Of a stretch of DNA of 64,000 nt, positions 8,909 to 21,233 are shown piece by piece. This stretch comes from Clostridium thailandense (GTDB taxonomy: Bacteria > Bacillota > Clostridia > Clostridiales > Clostridiaceae): contig NZ_JAEEGC010000053.1 in the NCBI RefSeq assembly GCF_019207025.1, positions 1 through 64,000 on the forward strand. Direction: 5' to 3'. A program made the translations under genes and the position numbers. Positions within the stretch are counted from its first letter, which is position 1. Every line of letters begins with the position of its first letter. The notes under the pieces were generated by a model, which saw nothing but the letters and a program-made list of their open reading frames with translations, was not told the origin of the DNA and made no database searches.

Positions 8909-9967
8909 TTAGCTTGCATATAACTTATGCAATTGCTCATCAGATAAAGCACCTTTTTGTGCTACTGCAATTTCTTTTATATTATTCAACATTTCTACAG
9001 CTTTTTCTTCGTCTAAATTTATGTTCCACTGGAGGAATTTAGCCTTAACTGAAGCTATTCCAGAATGTTTTCCAATAACTAATTTTCGTGTTAATCCTAC
9101 CTCCTCAGGTTTAATAACTTCATATAATAGTGAATTTTTAAATACTCCATCTACATGAATTCCAGATTCATGGGCAAATACATTATTGCCAATAATAGCT
9201 TTATCCCCTGGTAAACTAATTCCCATATAAGCTAAAAGCTTCGCAAAGTCTGGTGCTATTGATTTTCCTGATGGTACCTGATACCATTTCCACAAATGCT
9301 TAGCTGCCATCAAAACCTCTTCCATTGCAGCATGTCCATGGAATCCAATACCGCTTACCGATGTACTTACATTTACAATTCCTGCTTTTAATGCAGCCAA
9401 ACTATTAGCTGTAGCTAATCCATAACCATTATGTCCGTGGAACTCTAACATGCAAGGTATTAATCTTTTCAATGTCTTCATATTTGTGTAGACTTTTAAT
9501 GGTTCCAAGCTACTATCTTCATCTCCATAAATAAACCCTTTTATTTTATATGAAAGTATAATTTCAAAATAACAGCTTAATTCTTCTAATGTAAAACTGG
9601 AAGCATTTTGGATATAAATATAAACTTCTTGAAAAGCATTTTTGGCCTCACATAAAACATTCTTTAGATTTAACAAAGAAGACTCCTCATAACTGTGAGA
9701 CCAATTTACTGTTATCTTTGAGAAGCCTATTTGTTTAGCCTTAACTATTTCTTGAGCTGAAGCATTAACTTTACATCTTAACAAATTTTTTATTGTATCC
9801 CTCGGAAAGTCTATACTACTTTTTTCCAAATTACACAAAGATATCTCTACAGTCTCTACTGAATATTTTTTTATAATTTGTAATGTAGACTTTATATTTT
9901 GAGCTGCTAATCCCAGGTTTAGCCCTTCATCTACAGTTTGATCAATAAGTTCAATCATCTGTCCCAC
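8909..9967 (-). CDS. nifV-omega: homocitrate synthase, omega (C-terminal) subunit
   Basis: A 352-residue protein that keeps a degenerate TIM-barrel half (IDQTVDEGLNLG instead of the catalytic DTTLRDGEQ) and a full C-terminal part with EFHGHNGYGLATANSLAALKAG and the conserved HESGIHVDG...GKHSG regions of homocitrate synthase. The N-terminal catalytic Arg-Asp motif is therefore lost here and carried by nifV-alpha. The start is GTG at 9967, eight bases after AAGGAGG. It lies between vnfN and nifV-alpha in the same operon. Confidence 0.88.
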   Translation of the reverse strand: MGQMIELIDQTVDEGLNLGLAAQNIKSTLQIIKKYSVETVEISLCNLEKSSIDFPRDTIKNLLRCKVNASAQEIVKAKQIGFSKITVNWSHSYEESSLLNLKNVLCEAKNAFQEVYIYIQNASSFTLEELSCYFEIILSYKIKGFIYGDEDSSLEPLKVYTNMKTLKRLIPCMLEFHGHNGYGLATANSLAALKAGIVNVSTSVSGIGFHGHAAMEEVLMAAKHLWKWYQVPSGKSIAPDFAKLLAYMGISLPGDKAIIGNNVFAHESGIHVDGVFKNSLLYEVIKPEEVGLTRKLVIGKHSGIASVKAKFLQWNINLDEEKAVEMLNNIKEIAVAQKGALSDEQLHKLYAS

Positions 9968-10033
9968 ACTTTCTACCTCCTTATAGCATGTATCAGAATA
10001 TTAGGTTATTTACCGATAAGTTAATCAAATTGC

Positions 10034-11371
10034 CTATATATATTGCTCAAAATTTATCTCTTTTGACCGGAAAGATCTTTCCCAATCATTACCAAAAACC
10101 TCTAATATATTAAGCATTCCCTCATATCCAAAGTAAGCTCTATCTACATACACATCTCTATTTGTAGGATTAAATACATCGAAAGCCACTTTTATTCCAA
10201 CTTCCTCAGCCATATATTTTTCCCATGCTGAACCAATAACTACATCCACATCTATATTCGTAAGTGCTTGCTTTATTTGATATCCATCCACTGAAAATGC
10301 AAGCTTAGGATGAATATGAAGATCTTCTAACTCCTTCTCTAGAATGTTTCTAGCTGATATTGTTTCTGATCTTAATAATATTACTTCTGGAATCATTTCT
10401 AATTCCTCAAAAAGCATTCTTAGGATACTAATGCCCATAGTAGCATCTGCTGATACTGAAACTCTACAATTACGATAACGTGGAATTATCATTAATGCTC
10501 GCTTGCGAAGTATGTCAGCTACCATTTCTTCACCTTTTAATATTAATTCTTCCGCTTTTTCCCCCACATAAAAATATTCTGCTAAAGCCCTTATCCATCG
10601 AGCTGTATTTTTTAAACCTATAGGTAAAGGTATATCACTAAGAATTAAAGGTATTTCATACTTTTCTTGCATTTTATAGGCAAATTCATAACCTACATCA
10701 TGACTCAATAAAATATTAGCACAGGCGCCGCCTGCATTTTCCAAATCAGAAAGAGAGATGTCATAGGGTAATACAGAAACTACCGTTATTCCTAAAAAGT
10801 TTAGTATATCTTTTACCCATTTTAAATCAGCCCACCAAGTAGGATTTATATTTGCCTGAGGAGCAATAATATTTACGCTATTAGGGATTCTGTCCACTTC
10901 CTTTATAAAGGGTAATAATGCTTCCAAACCTAAATTTAATCCATCATTACTATTTCCTCTAAAACCACCTGCTAGTATTGGAATAAGCTTTGCATTTACC
11001 TCTGACTGCATCTTTCTGCATATTCCTTTTATATCTTCTCCAATAATATCTGCAGCACAGGTACCAATAACAAACATAGTCTTAGCTCTAAAAGTTTTAT
11101 CTGCTTCTTTTATCATATCTTTCAATTTATCTGAAGCACCCATGATAACATCTGTTTCAAAAAGTCTGGTGCAGGCTATTTTTCTTCTAGTGAAATCCAC
11201 CTCATGCGTATCATAAGCTGCTCCCACAGTAGATGCACAACCTTGTGGTGAATGTATAACAATACTAGCATCCTTTATTCCTGCAGCTACACTGGCAACT
11301 CCCTCAAGCGCACAACCTAATATAGGATCCTTACTGTGATTACAGTTTTCGAATTTTAACTCATCATACAT
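10034..11371 (-). CDS. vnfN: nitrogenase cofactor scaffold VnfN/NifN
   Basis: A 445-residue member of the NifK/NifN family. Conserved cysteines lie in LGCALEGVASVAAG and HSPQGCASTVG, and GTCAADIIGED follows. With VnfE it should form the heterotetramer on which the NifB-derived iron-sulfur-carbide cluster matures. It overlaps the end of vnfE by 16 bases, with AGGAGGCGAGGAAA before the ATG, so the two are co-translated. It is shorter than the catalytic subunit VnfK and lacks its opening CQPCGAQFA motif, which supports the scaffold assignment. The vnf rather than nif name is inferred from the operon. Confidence 0.85.
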   Translation of the reverse strand: MYDELKFENCNHSKDPILGCALEGVASVAAGIKDASIVIHSPQGCASTVGAAYDTHEVDFTRRKIACTRLFETDVIMGASDKLKDMIKEADKTFRAKTMFVIGTCAADIIGEDIKGICRKMQSEVNAKLIPILAGGFRGNSNDGLNLGLEALLPFIKEVDRIPNSVNIIAPQANINPTWWADLKWVKDILNFLGITVVSVLPYDISLSDLENAGGACANILLSHDVGYEFAYKMQEKYEIPLILSDIPLPIGLKNTARWIRALAEYFYVGEKAEELILKGEEMVADILRKRALMIIPRYRNCRVSVSADATMGISILRMLFEELEMIPEVILLRSETISARNILEKELEDLHIHPKLAFSVDGYQIKQALTNIDVDVVIGSAWEKYMAEEVGIKVAFDVFNPTNRDVYVDRAYFGYEGMLNILEVFGNDWERSFRSKEINFEQYI

Positions 11372-12885
11372 TTTCCTCGCCTCCTATGTGCATAAACAGT
11401 ACAGTCTGGTAAGTCTTGGCCTAATTTTGAAGTTAAAGATTGAGCAGATACTAAACCTGAACCCTTTGGAAATACTAATCTTTTAGATAAAAAGCTTCTT
11501 GGCCTAAAAGAGTAATCCAATGCAGTTTTAATACATTTTGCCACCTTTAAAGCTCCTCTATAACCAAATCTAGGCCGATTTAATATAGCATTTAAATCCA
11601 CTAAAGGAATACTAGGAAAACTTAAAGATGAGCCAAAATACACTACAGATTTTGAATCTAATTCACCAATAAAAGCTAAAAGTTCTTCTTCCGTCTGTTT
11701 CATAGATTCATATTTACCAAAAGCAAGAGTACCTTTTGTAATAAGTATTTTAGGGTCTAAACCTGTTTCCAGTAAATAATCTATACTGGTTTCTCTTGCC
11801 TCCGTGCTCCAAGGATGAAAATTATAAATAACTACATTCATTCCAAAATCACGATCCAACATATGTGCAATAGACAATGATTTTACAGCATCATGTCCTT
11901 CAATAATAGCCATTTTACCTTCCAAATGTTTTTTTGTTTCTTCATATTCCTTCTTAATAGAATTATATTCTCTCTCCATTAAGGCTTCTGCCTCAGCTTC
12001 CATATCTAAATATTTTGCCGCACCTTTAATCCATTTTTCAGTAGCACTTTTCCCATAGGGAAGAATAGTAGAATTAAGTGGAATATCGAACTCAGTTTGC
12101 ATTTCCTTGCCAATTGCGTAACCAATATCGGAACATAATGCACAATTAACAGCTGCACTAGGTGCCTTTCTAAGCTCTGATAGACTACAGTTACCTGCAA
12201 TAACTGCATTGACCTTTGCTCCCATATCTTCTATCAGTCTTATTAATTCTTTCACATCAGTATCCACCTCTGTTCTCTCTGGTCCCATCTTTCCGCCTAC
12301 AATATTTACTGATTTTGATAACTCCTTTTTGAGTTCTGCATTTGGTGGGTCCATGAACTTAACTATTTGTTTAAATACTAAATCAAATCCACTGCGATAC
12401 TCCCCTGAAAAACCTTCACAATGTATACTCATTACCTCAGCTTTTATATCCTTCTTAAGATTGTTTATAATTTCATCCACATTGTCACCAATGATTCCAG
12501 TAGCACAGCTAGTTGCCACAAAAATTATATCTGGCTCATATTTTTTATCAACTTCTCTAATAGCACCTATTAATTCTTTTTCTCCACCATAAATAACATT
12601 TTTTTCACCTATATTACTGCTTACCACAGGTTCATATTTTGAACCGCTGTTACGACTATTTGTTAATTTATAGGAATGCTTTACTCCATAAGCACAACCA
12701 CTTGGACCATGGGTAATAATTACTGAATTTTTAATTCCACTTAACACCTTAGTAGCAGTCCAAAACTTACAGGGACGAGTATGACTACCTTGCAAATTAG
12801 TTTTTATTTTTCCTTGTTTCGCCAAATCATATAGTTCACTTAATTTTCCGTAAAATTCTATACTATTATCAATACTATTAGACAT
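11356..12885 (-). CDS. vnfE: nitrogenase cofactor scaffold VnfE/NifE
   Basis: About 509 residues of the NifD/NifE family, with cluster-ligating cysteines in RPCKFWTATKVLSG, HGPSGCAYGVKHS and TSCATGIIGDN. The partner scaffold VnfN is encoded immediately downstream with overlapping ends. The start at 12885 (MSNSID) has AGGAGG at good distance; a longer in-frame ATG at 12909 has none and is rejected. The C-terminus is extended and basic (RRRGKCMMS), beyond the usual core. Assignment to V-cofactor rather than Mo-cofactor assembly follows from gene context. Confidence 0.87.
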   Translation of the reverse strand: MSNSIDNSIEFYGKLSELYDLAKQGKIKTNLQGSHTRPCKFWTATKVLSGIKNSVIITHGPSGCAYGVKHSYKLTNSRNSGSKYEPVVSSNIGEKNVIYGGEKELIGAIREVDKKYEPDIIFVATSCATGIIGDNVDEIINNLKKDIKAEVMSIHCEGFSGEYRSGFDLVFKQIVKFMDPPNAELKKELSKSVNIVGGKMGPERTEVDTDVKELIRLIEDMGAKVNAVIAGNCSLSELRKAPSAAVNCALCSDIGYAIGKEMQTEFDIPLNSTILPYGKSATEKWIKGAAKYLDMEAEAEALMEREYNSIKKEYEETKKHLEGKMAIIEGHDAVKSLSIAHMLDRDFGMNVVIYNFHPWSTEARETSIDYLLETGLDPKILITKGTLAFGKYESMKQTEEELLAFIGELDSKSVVYFGSSLSFPSIPLVDLNAILNRPRFGYRGALKVAKCIKTALDYSFRPRSFLSKRLVFPKGSGLVSAQSLTSKLGQDLPDCTVYAHRRRGKCMMS

Positions 12886-12915
12886 ACTACCCCTCCTATT
12901 TAATTGCATTTTCTG

Positions 12916-14184
12916 CTATGCTAATAGCTGCTCCACTGCTTTTTTAATGCCTTTCTTTATACCTTCATAGGTTTGAATAAACTTTATCCCTTTTTCCTCA
13001 AGTCGTTTTACTGGTTGATCTCCAGCTCTAAGTGCTAGTACAACATTACAATCACCTATAGTTCTAATAATTTTATCAATCTTATCTTCATGATCATCAC
13101 AGTCTTCTACTCCTGTACAATATTTATTAACGCTTCTCTTTTCTAAGAATTCTATATTTCCTCCAGAATAAGTATAAATAAGAAACTCTTCTGCATGTCC
13201 AAAGTGTTGATCTATATTTACACCAGTTTTTGTAGCTATGGCAAATTTATAATACTCATTACTTTTTCCACTATCCTCTATTTGAGCAGATTCTTTTTTA
13301 TTACTACATCCAGCAAAGCAGCTTTGCAAATTTCTAAAATCTATAGATCTATCAAGAGATAAAGTACCAATAGCATCCGCTCTACATTGTTTACAATGAT
13401 ACATTTGCTTTACATACTTCTCACATTCTTTTCTCATTTCATTTAATTCAATATTACTAACTAAAGGTTTATCTTGAAAAACACTGTCTTCAACTGGTAT
13501 TAACTGCATTATATTAGTTATATAAACTCCTAAATCTTTTATCTTCTTTATAACTTCAACAATATGCTTATCATTCACACCTTTTATCATTACAGTGTTA
13601 ACCTTACATATTACACCTTTAGAAGTTAAATACTTAAGACCTGTCAATTGATTATTCATAAGCATTTCTGCAGCTTCCTCACCTGTATACTTTGTTCCCA
13701 AATAGTTTATTTCTTTATAAATTTGTGCTCCAATTTTTTTGTCAACTGAATTAATAGTTACTGTAATATGTGAAACACCAAGAGATATTAGTTTATCTGC
13801 ATAGAAAGGAAGCATTAAACCATTTGTAGATAGACAAAATGTTATATCTGGATCTTCTTGCTTTATAAGTTCTATAGATCTTTTAGTTTCTTCGAAATTA
13901 GCAAGTGCATCTCCAGGACCTGCTATACCTAATACTTTCAGATTGGGTATTTTATTTTTTACCTCTTTAAACTTATATAAAGCAGCTTCTGGTGTAAGTA
14001 CCTCACTAGTTACGCCAGGTCTACTTTCATTTGGGCAATCAAACTTTCTGCTGCAGTAATTACAACTTATATTACATTTGGGAGCTACAGGTATATGCAT
14101 CCTTGCAAATTCATGAGCTCCTTTGTTATAACAGGGATGGGTAAAAGTTTTTTCCATATTACTATTTTTTATATTTATATTCAT
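12916..14184 (-). CDS. nifB: radical SAM NifB with C-terminal NifX-like domain
   Basis: A 422-residue enzyme that builds the carbide-centred NifB-co precursor of all nitrogenase cofactors. The radical-SAM cysteines are in CNISCNYC (residues 37-44), and an additional CKQCRADAIG motif lies near residue 274, where NifB holds its substrate clusters. Residues about 320-420 form a NifX/NafY-like cluster-carrier domain (FAIATKTGVNIDQHFGHAEEFLIY), as in many full-length NifB proteins. It is preceded by a 260-base gap with a long inverted repeat, so it may have separate expression control within the vnf cluster. Confidence 0.93.
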   Translation of the reverse strand: MNINIKNSNMEKTFTHPCYNKGAHEFARMHIPVAPKCNISCNYCSRKFDCPNESRPGVTSEVLTPEAALYKFKEVKNKIPNLKVLGIAGPGDALANFEETKRSIELIKQEDPDITFCLSTNGLMLPFYADKLISLGVSHITVTINSVDKKIGAQIYKEINYLGTKYTGEEAAEMLMNNQLTGLKYLTSKGVICKVNTVMIKGVNDKHIVEVIKKIKDLGVYITNIMQLIPVEDSVFQDKPLVSNIELNEMRKECEKYVKQMYHCKQCRADAIGTLSLDRSIDFRNLQSCFAGCSNKKESAQIEDSGKSNEYYKFAIATKTGVNIDQHFGHAEEFLIYTYSGGNIEFLEKRSVNKYCTGVEDCDDHEDKIDKIIRTIGDCNVVLALRAGDQPVKRLEEKGIKFIQTYEGIKKGIKKAVEQLLA

Positions 14185-14315
14185 AACTTTAATTTTTTCA
14201 TTCCCTTCTTTAGTAGTACTTGCTAAAGCCCTTTGCTTTTTCTGCGGCTTTATTATTTATAATCTATATATTAATCGACTGTATAAGGATACAAGCGTTG
14301 ATTTCACTTATTAAC

Positions 14316-14388
14316 ATAGTCAAGTCCTATAATCATAAACTTAGTTTCTTACGTAAAAACTACTTTTTATACTTTAGGACTTGACTAT
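14316..14388. repeat. 14-bp inverted repeat in the vnfK-nifB gap
   Basis: ATAGTCAAGTCCTA (14316-14329) and TAGGACTTGACTAT (14375-14388) are perfect inverted copies separated by 45 bases. Between them, on the minus strand, there is a further weaker stem (AGTAGTTTTTACG...AAACTA). No T-run follows on the minus strand, whereas five Ts follow on the plus strand. It could therefore be an RNA-stability or attenuation structure in the nifB leader rather than a simple terminator. Confidence 0.7.
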
Positions 14389-14446
14389 TTTTCTAGATCT
14401 TTTAAACCATAATTAATTTGTTTCTTTTAACTATTGGCAGCTGAAA

Positions 14447-15883
<1,437 letters not shown>

Positions 15884-15910
15884 CTAATTAACTCTATACT
15901 TTAAATCCTG

Positions 15911-16258
15911 TTAATAAAAAGGAACATTCAATTCTCCATTTAGTGATTTAGTTATAGTTGTATAAATAAGCTTTTCTTTAACTAAATTCATTAATTCTTT
16001 CTTTGCATTTACGTCCATATCATCTATCCAAGAAAATTTATCCCTAAGCTCAGCAACAAGAATTTTTGCATCTGCAAAATTACATTTTTCTTGTGATGTT
16101 TCTATCTTTCCAATACTTATTTCTTTTCCTGCTAAAATATCTGTGGCCTTAACCATAACACCCTTTATGTTTTGTTCTCTATCCCATGTTCTTGAATGGA
16201 ACTGCCATAAACAGCGCTCTTGGATAAATGAAAATATTTCTTTAGCCTTTTCTTCCAT
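15911..16258 (-). CDS. vnfG: V-nitrogenase delta subunit
   Basis: A 115-residue small subunit present only in alternative nitrogenases (VnfG/AnfG). It carries the family's aromatic N-terminal block FSFIQERCLWQFHSRTWDREQNI and an ADAKILVAELRDKFSWIDDMD helix. It begins three bases after the vnfD stop codon and lies between vnfD and vnfK, the canonical D-G-K order. Its presence excludes a molybdenum nitrogenase. The subunit is required for activity and may help cofactor insertion in characterised systems. Confidence 0.95.
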   Translation of the reverse strand: MEEKAKEIFSFIQERCLWQFHSRTWDREQNIKGVMVKATDILAGKEISIGKIETSQEKCNFADAKILVAELRDKFSWIDDMDVNAKKELMNLVKEKLIYTTITKSLNGELNVPFY

Positions 16259-16261
16259 AAT

Positions 16262-17680
<1,419 letters not shown>

Positions 17681-17687
17681 CTAGCTA

Positions 17688-18068
17688 TTAAATTGCTGCC
17701 TCTCCTCTTTCACCTGTTCTTATCCTAGCAACATCTATAACATTAGTTATAAAAATTTTTCCATCCCCTGGATTTCCAGTACTATTAACTTTAATTATTT
17801 CATTTACTACTTTATCAACATCTTCATCTTTAACTAAAAGTATTATCATTCTCTTGGAAATTAATCTATATGCCTCTGAAGCTTGTTCGGCAACACCTTT
17901 ATCTACAATTTCTCCTATAAGTGCATCCTCAATCATTACAAAATCCACTTTTTTCTTTCCACGTCCCATTACTTTTCTACAAGTGAAAAAAGGGAATCCA
18001 GCTTCAAGGAGAGCAGCCTTCGTTTTGTTAACCATATTCATCCTTATGATTGCAACTACTTCTTTCAT
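17688..18068 (-). CDS. nifI2: NifI2 PII-family nitrogenase switch protein
   Basis: A 126-residue GlnB/PII-family protein with the start MKEVVAIIRMNMVNKTKAALLEAG, a T-loop region with GRGKKKVDF, and the PII ending GDGKIFITNVIDVARIRTGERGEAAI. NifI1 and NifI2 together bind nitrogenase in methanogens and shut it off in response to ammonium, controlled by 2-oxoglutarate and adenylate nucleotides. The position between nifH and nifD is diagnostic. Here the pair serves a vanadium enzyme. Confidence 0.92.
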   Translation of the reverse strand: MKEVVAIIRMNMVNKTKAALLEAGFPFFTCRKVMGRGKKKVDFVMIEDALIGEIVDKGVAEQASEAYRLISKRMIILLVKDEDVDKVVNEIIKVNSTGNPGDGKIFITNVIDVARIRTGERGEAAI

Positions 18069-18087
18069 TTATAATGAATCCTCCTTT

Positions 18088-18414
18088 TTATAATCCTTTA
18101 GTGCTTGAACTTATCGTATACGCTTCTTCTACTGGAGTAACAAATATTTTTCCATCTCCAAAAGCGCCTTTTTCTCCTGTCTTTGCATTTTTTATAATAA
18201 CTCTTATAACATCATCTTTATCTTCATCATTTACAACTAACATAAGAATTTCCTTAGGTATTTCATCATAATAAATTTCCCCTACTTTTACTCCTCTTTG
18301 TTTACCTCTACCTACTACATCATATTTGGTAACAGCAGGAAAACCTGCATCATACAATTCTGATAGTACACTCGTAACCTTATCTGGTCTTATAATTGCT
18401 TTTATCATTAACAT
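18088..18414 (-). CDS. nifI1: NifI1 PII-family nitrogenase switch protein
   Basis: A 108-residue PII-family protein: MLMIKAIIRPDKVTSVLSEL, then GRGKQRGVKVGEIYYDEIPK in the T-loop region and GDGKIFVTPVEEAYTI at the C-terminal PII signature. It partners NifI2 encoded 20 bases downstream. GGAGG lies seven bases before the ATG at 18414. It is separated from vnfH by about 155 bases that hold a hairpin. Confidence 0.92.
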   Translation of the reverse strand: MLMIKAIIRPDKVTSVLSELYDAGFPAVTKYDVVGRGKQRGVKVGEIYYDEIPKEILMLVVNDEDKDDVIRVIIKNAKTGEKGAFGDGKIFVTPVEEAYTISSSTKGL

Positions 18415-18480
18415 GATTTGACCTCCTTATTTAGATATGTTATAATGTTTTTACTTAAATATTTTATATTTTTGTACTTG

Positions 18481-18515
18481 GTATGTCTCTCATTCTCGCA
18501 AAATGAGGGATATAT
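18481..18515 (-). promoter_or_regulatory. intercistronic hairpin between vnfH and nifI1
   Basis: On the minus strand TCCCTCATT and AATGAGAGA pair around the loop TTGCGAG with one internal mismatch; flanking A/T pairs extend the stem. No U-run follows, so it is more likely a processing or 3'-end-stabilising hairpin that keeps vnfH message in excess than a terminator. The excess of Fe protein over the catalytic component is a known need of nitrogenase. Confidence 0.55.
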
Positions 18516-18569
18516 CTTTGTTTTTTGTTTTTCGCTCATCACCAAATAACACTTACCTTTCTTAATATA

Positions 18570-19528
<959 letters not shown>

Positions 19529-19640
19529 ATAATAAGCATAGTTTTCATTAACTACTTGACTTTAGTTATCTCAAATAGACCAACTTATACGAAAATGATT
19601 GAAACGAGTTTTAACACAACACTGTTATGTATTGATTTAT

Positions 19641-19669
19641 ATTATAAAGTACAAAAAAGTAAATTGCAA
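19641..19669 (-). promoter_or_regulatory. sigma-A-type promoter of the vnf operon
   Basis: On the minus strand TTGCAA (669-664) is followed after exactly 17 bases by a perfect TATAAT (646-641). It predicts a start near 19634 and a leader of about 245 bases. No -24/-12 sigma-54 pattern was found upstream of vnfH, consistent with clostridial nif regulation without NifA. Confidence 0.65.
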
Positions 19670-19714
19670 TAATATTTTTAATAATTTTAAATTTTTGGTA
19701 TAATTATATTGTTA

Positions 19715-19748
19715 ATTTATCAATTTTTATGTTGTTTTATTGATAAAT
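19715..19748. promoter_or_regulatory. 10-bp inverted repeat upstream of vnf promoter, possible operator
   Basis: ATTTATCAAT (19715-19724) and ATTGATAAAT (19739-19748) are inverted copies with 14 bases between. The centre lies about 65 bases upstream of the -35. It could bind the HTH/PBP regulator encoded next door. The A/T content makes chance occurrence possible. Confidence 0.45.
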
Positions 19749-19872
19749 CGCTAAAATATTGTAAACATTATCATTCTTATTTCTGCTGGATTTGTTTAAA
19801 ATTCATTATATTGTAAATGCAATTCATAATTTTTCATACTTTTTAGCACCATTTCGTCTAAAATATTTTAAA

Positions 19873-19909
19873 ATAAATAAAAAGAGAGGTTATTTAAAAT
19901 CCTCTCTTT
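19873..19909 (-). terminator. rho-independent terminator of the metal-sensor regulator
   Basis: On the minus strand AAAGAGAGG (909-901 side) pairs with CCTCTCTTT (889-881 side) around an 11-base loop, followed by TTTATTTATTTT. It ends the regulator transcript about 55 bases after its stop codon, showing that the regulator and vnfH are separate transcription units. Confidence 0.85.
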
Positions 19910-19964
19910 AAAGTAACTATATAATAAAAGAATGGCTTTTATCTGATGCCAAGAACTCTGTTTA

Positions 19965-20942
19965 TTATGTTTCTCCTACTATTTTTCCTGTCTCACTAAT
20001 ATCATATCCGCCTATACCTAGCAATTCCTTATGAAATTCTTTTGAATTTATAATATCTATTATTGCTTGAAATTCTGGTTTATTAACATCTTCTTTTTTA
20101 ATTACTAAATCATATTTTTCCTTTTGTATAGGAATAAAATCAACACCTTGTACTTGTAGTGCAGTTTTTTCATTACCTACAGCTACATCAACATCTCCCC
20201 TTGCTACTGTGCTAGCTACTGCTAGGTGAGAAAAGTCTTCAACCGTATAGCCATTAACAGTTTTATGTGATATATTTAACTTTCTTAAGTGTTCATCAAT
20301 TAATACACGCACACCGCAACCTTTTTCTCTATTCACCATAAGTACATCTGATCTGGCTAAATCTTCCCAGTTTGTTATATTCTTAGGATTTCCCTTTGCA
20401 ACATAAAACCCCTGCATACGGCAAGCAAGATGAATAATTACACAAGGAGTACCAGGCAATAAACTGCGTACATAAGATATATTATACTCACCTGTGTCAC
20501 CATTCCATAAATGACAAGATGCAACCGTTGCATTACCTCTATAAAGTTCTATTAATCCATTATAACTTCCAGTATAGTATCTTAGCGACTTACACCCATT
20601 AGGATGACGTTCTAAGTATCTAGTTAAAGTATCAAGAATTACATCCTGCCCACATATTATAAAAGCTTTATTGTCCTTCGATTGACTATCAAAATATCTC
20701 ATTTCAGCTTTTAATGGTAACGTATCTACTCTTTGCCTTTGTAGAATCCCTTGTGATACACTCTCGCTAACTGTTCTACTTTTGTTTTTATAATACTCTA
20801 CATCTTGCAGATCTATACGAACCTTTCTTCCCACACGATAAGAAGGTAGTTCTCTTCTCTTTATTAATTGATAAACCGTATTTTTCGAAATATTTAAAAT
20901 TTCAGCAACTTCTTGTGTTGAAAGCGAAGTTTTATCCTTCAT
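19965..20942 (-). CDS. HTH regulator with periplasmic-binding-protein-like sensor domain
   Basis: A 325-residue regulator. Residues about 6-55 form an excisionase/MerR-type helix-turn-helix (LSTQEVAEILNISKNTVYQLIKRRELPSYRVGRKVRI). Residues about 90-315 are a PBP-like domain of the molybdate-binding-protein group (RYLERHPNGCKSLRYYTGSYNGLIELYRGNATVASCHLWNG, later VNREKGCGVRVLIDEHL). Such proteins are usually found with molybdate or tungstate uptake or enzyme genes. Directly upstream of vnfH and ended by its own terminator, it is the obvious candidate for making vnf expression respond to molybdate or vanadate. Ligand and mode (repressor or activator) are inferred. Confidence 0.8.
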   Translation of the reverse strand: MKDKTSLSTQEVAEILNISKNTVYQLIKRRELPSYRVGRKVRIDLQDVEYYKNKSRTVSESVSQGILQRQRVDTLPLKAEMRYFDSQSKDNKAFIICGQDVILDTLTRYLERHPNGCKSLRYYTGSYNGLIELYRGNATVASCHLWNGDTGEYNISYVRSLLPGTPCVIIHLACRMQGFYVAKGNPKNITNWEDLARSDVLMVNREKGCGVRVLIDEHLRKLNISHKTVNGYTVEDFSHLAVASTVARGDVDVAVGNEKTALQVQGVDFIPIQKEKYDLVIKKEDVNKPEFQAIIDIINSKEFHKELLGIGGYDISETGKIVGET

Positions 20943-21083
20943 ATAAACTAATCCACCTTAAAAAAATTTAGACTTTACATATCATCTTTTGTTTATTATT
21001 TTAACTTATCTATAACTATATTATCTGATATATTATTATATTTTTCAACATTTACTTCTGGATATTTTTCTAATATATCATTT

Positions 21084-21160
21084 ATGATATTTTCCCCTCT
21101 TCACACTTTATTTCAATACACAGACCACCTTCATTAGTTACATTGAATTTTTTCCATACT
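21084..21160 (-). pseudogene. remnant of PD-(D/E)XK (PDDEXK_9-like) nuclease gene
   Basis: On the minus strand this reads NVTNEGGLCIE followed directly by a block equal at DNA level to the IELKVWRGEKYHK codons of the larger remnant at 28590-29170. About 260 bases present in that copy are missing here, joined at a short CAAT/ATTG homology. There is no start or intact frame. Confidence 0.6.
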
Positions 21161-21233
21161 CCTCACCATCCTACGTTACTATTCTATCATATACAGACTT
21201 TGTTTAAACACAAATTTAAAATTGCTTTCCTTG

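Noticed and set aside
12209-12592. Plus-strand 127-codon frame opposite vnfE
   Set aside because: It lies opposite conserved VnfE sequence with no ribosome site or homologous motif.
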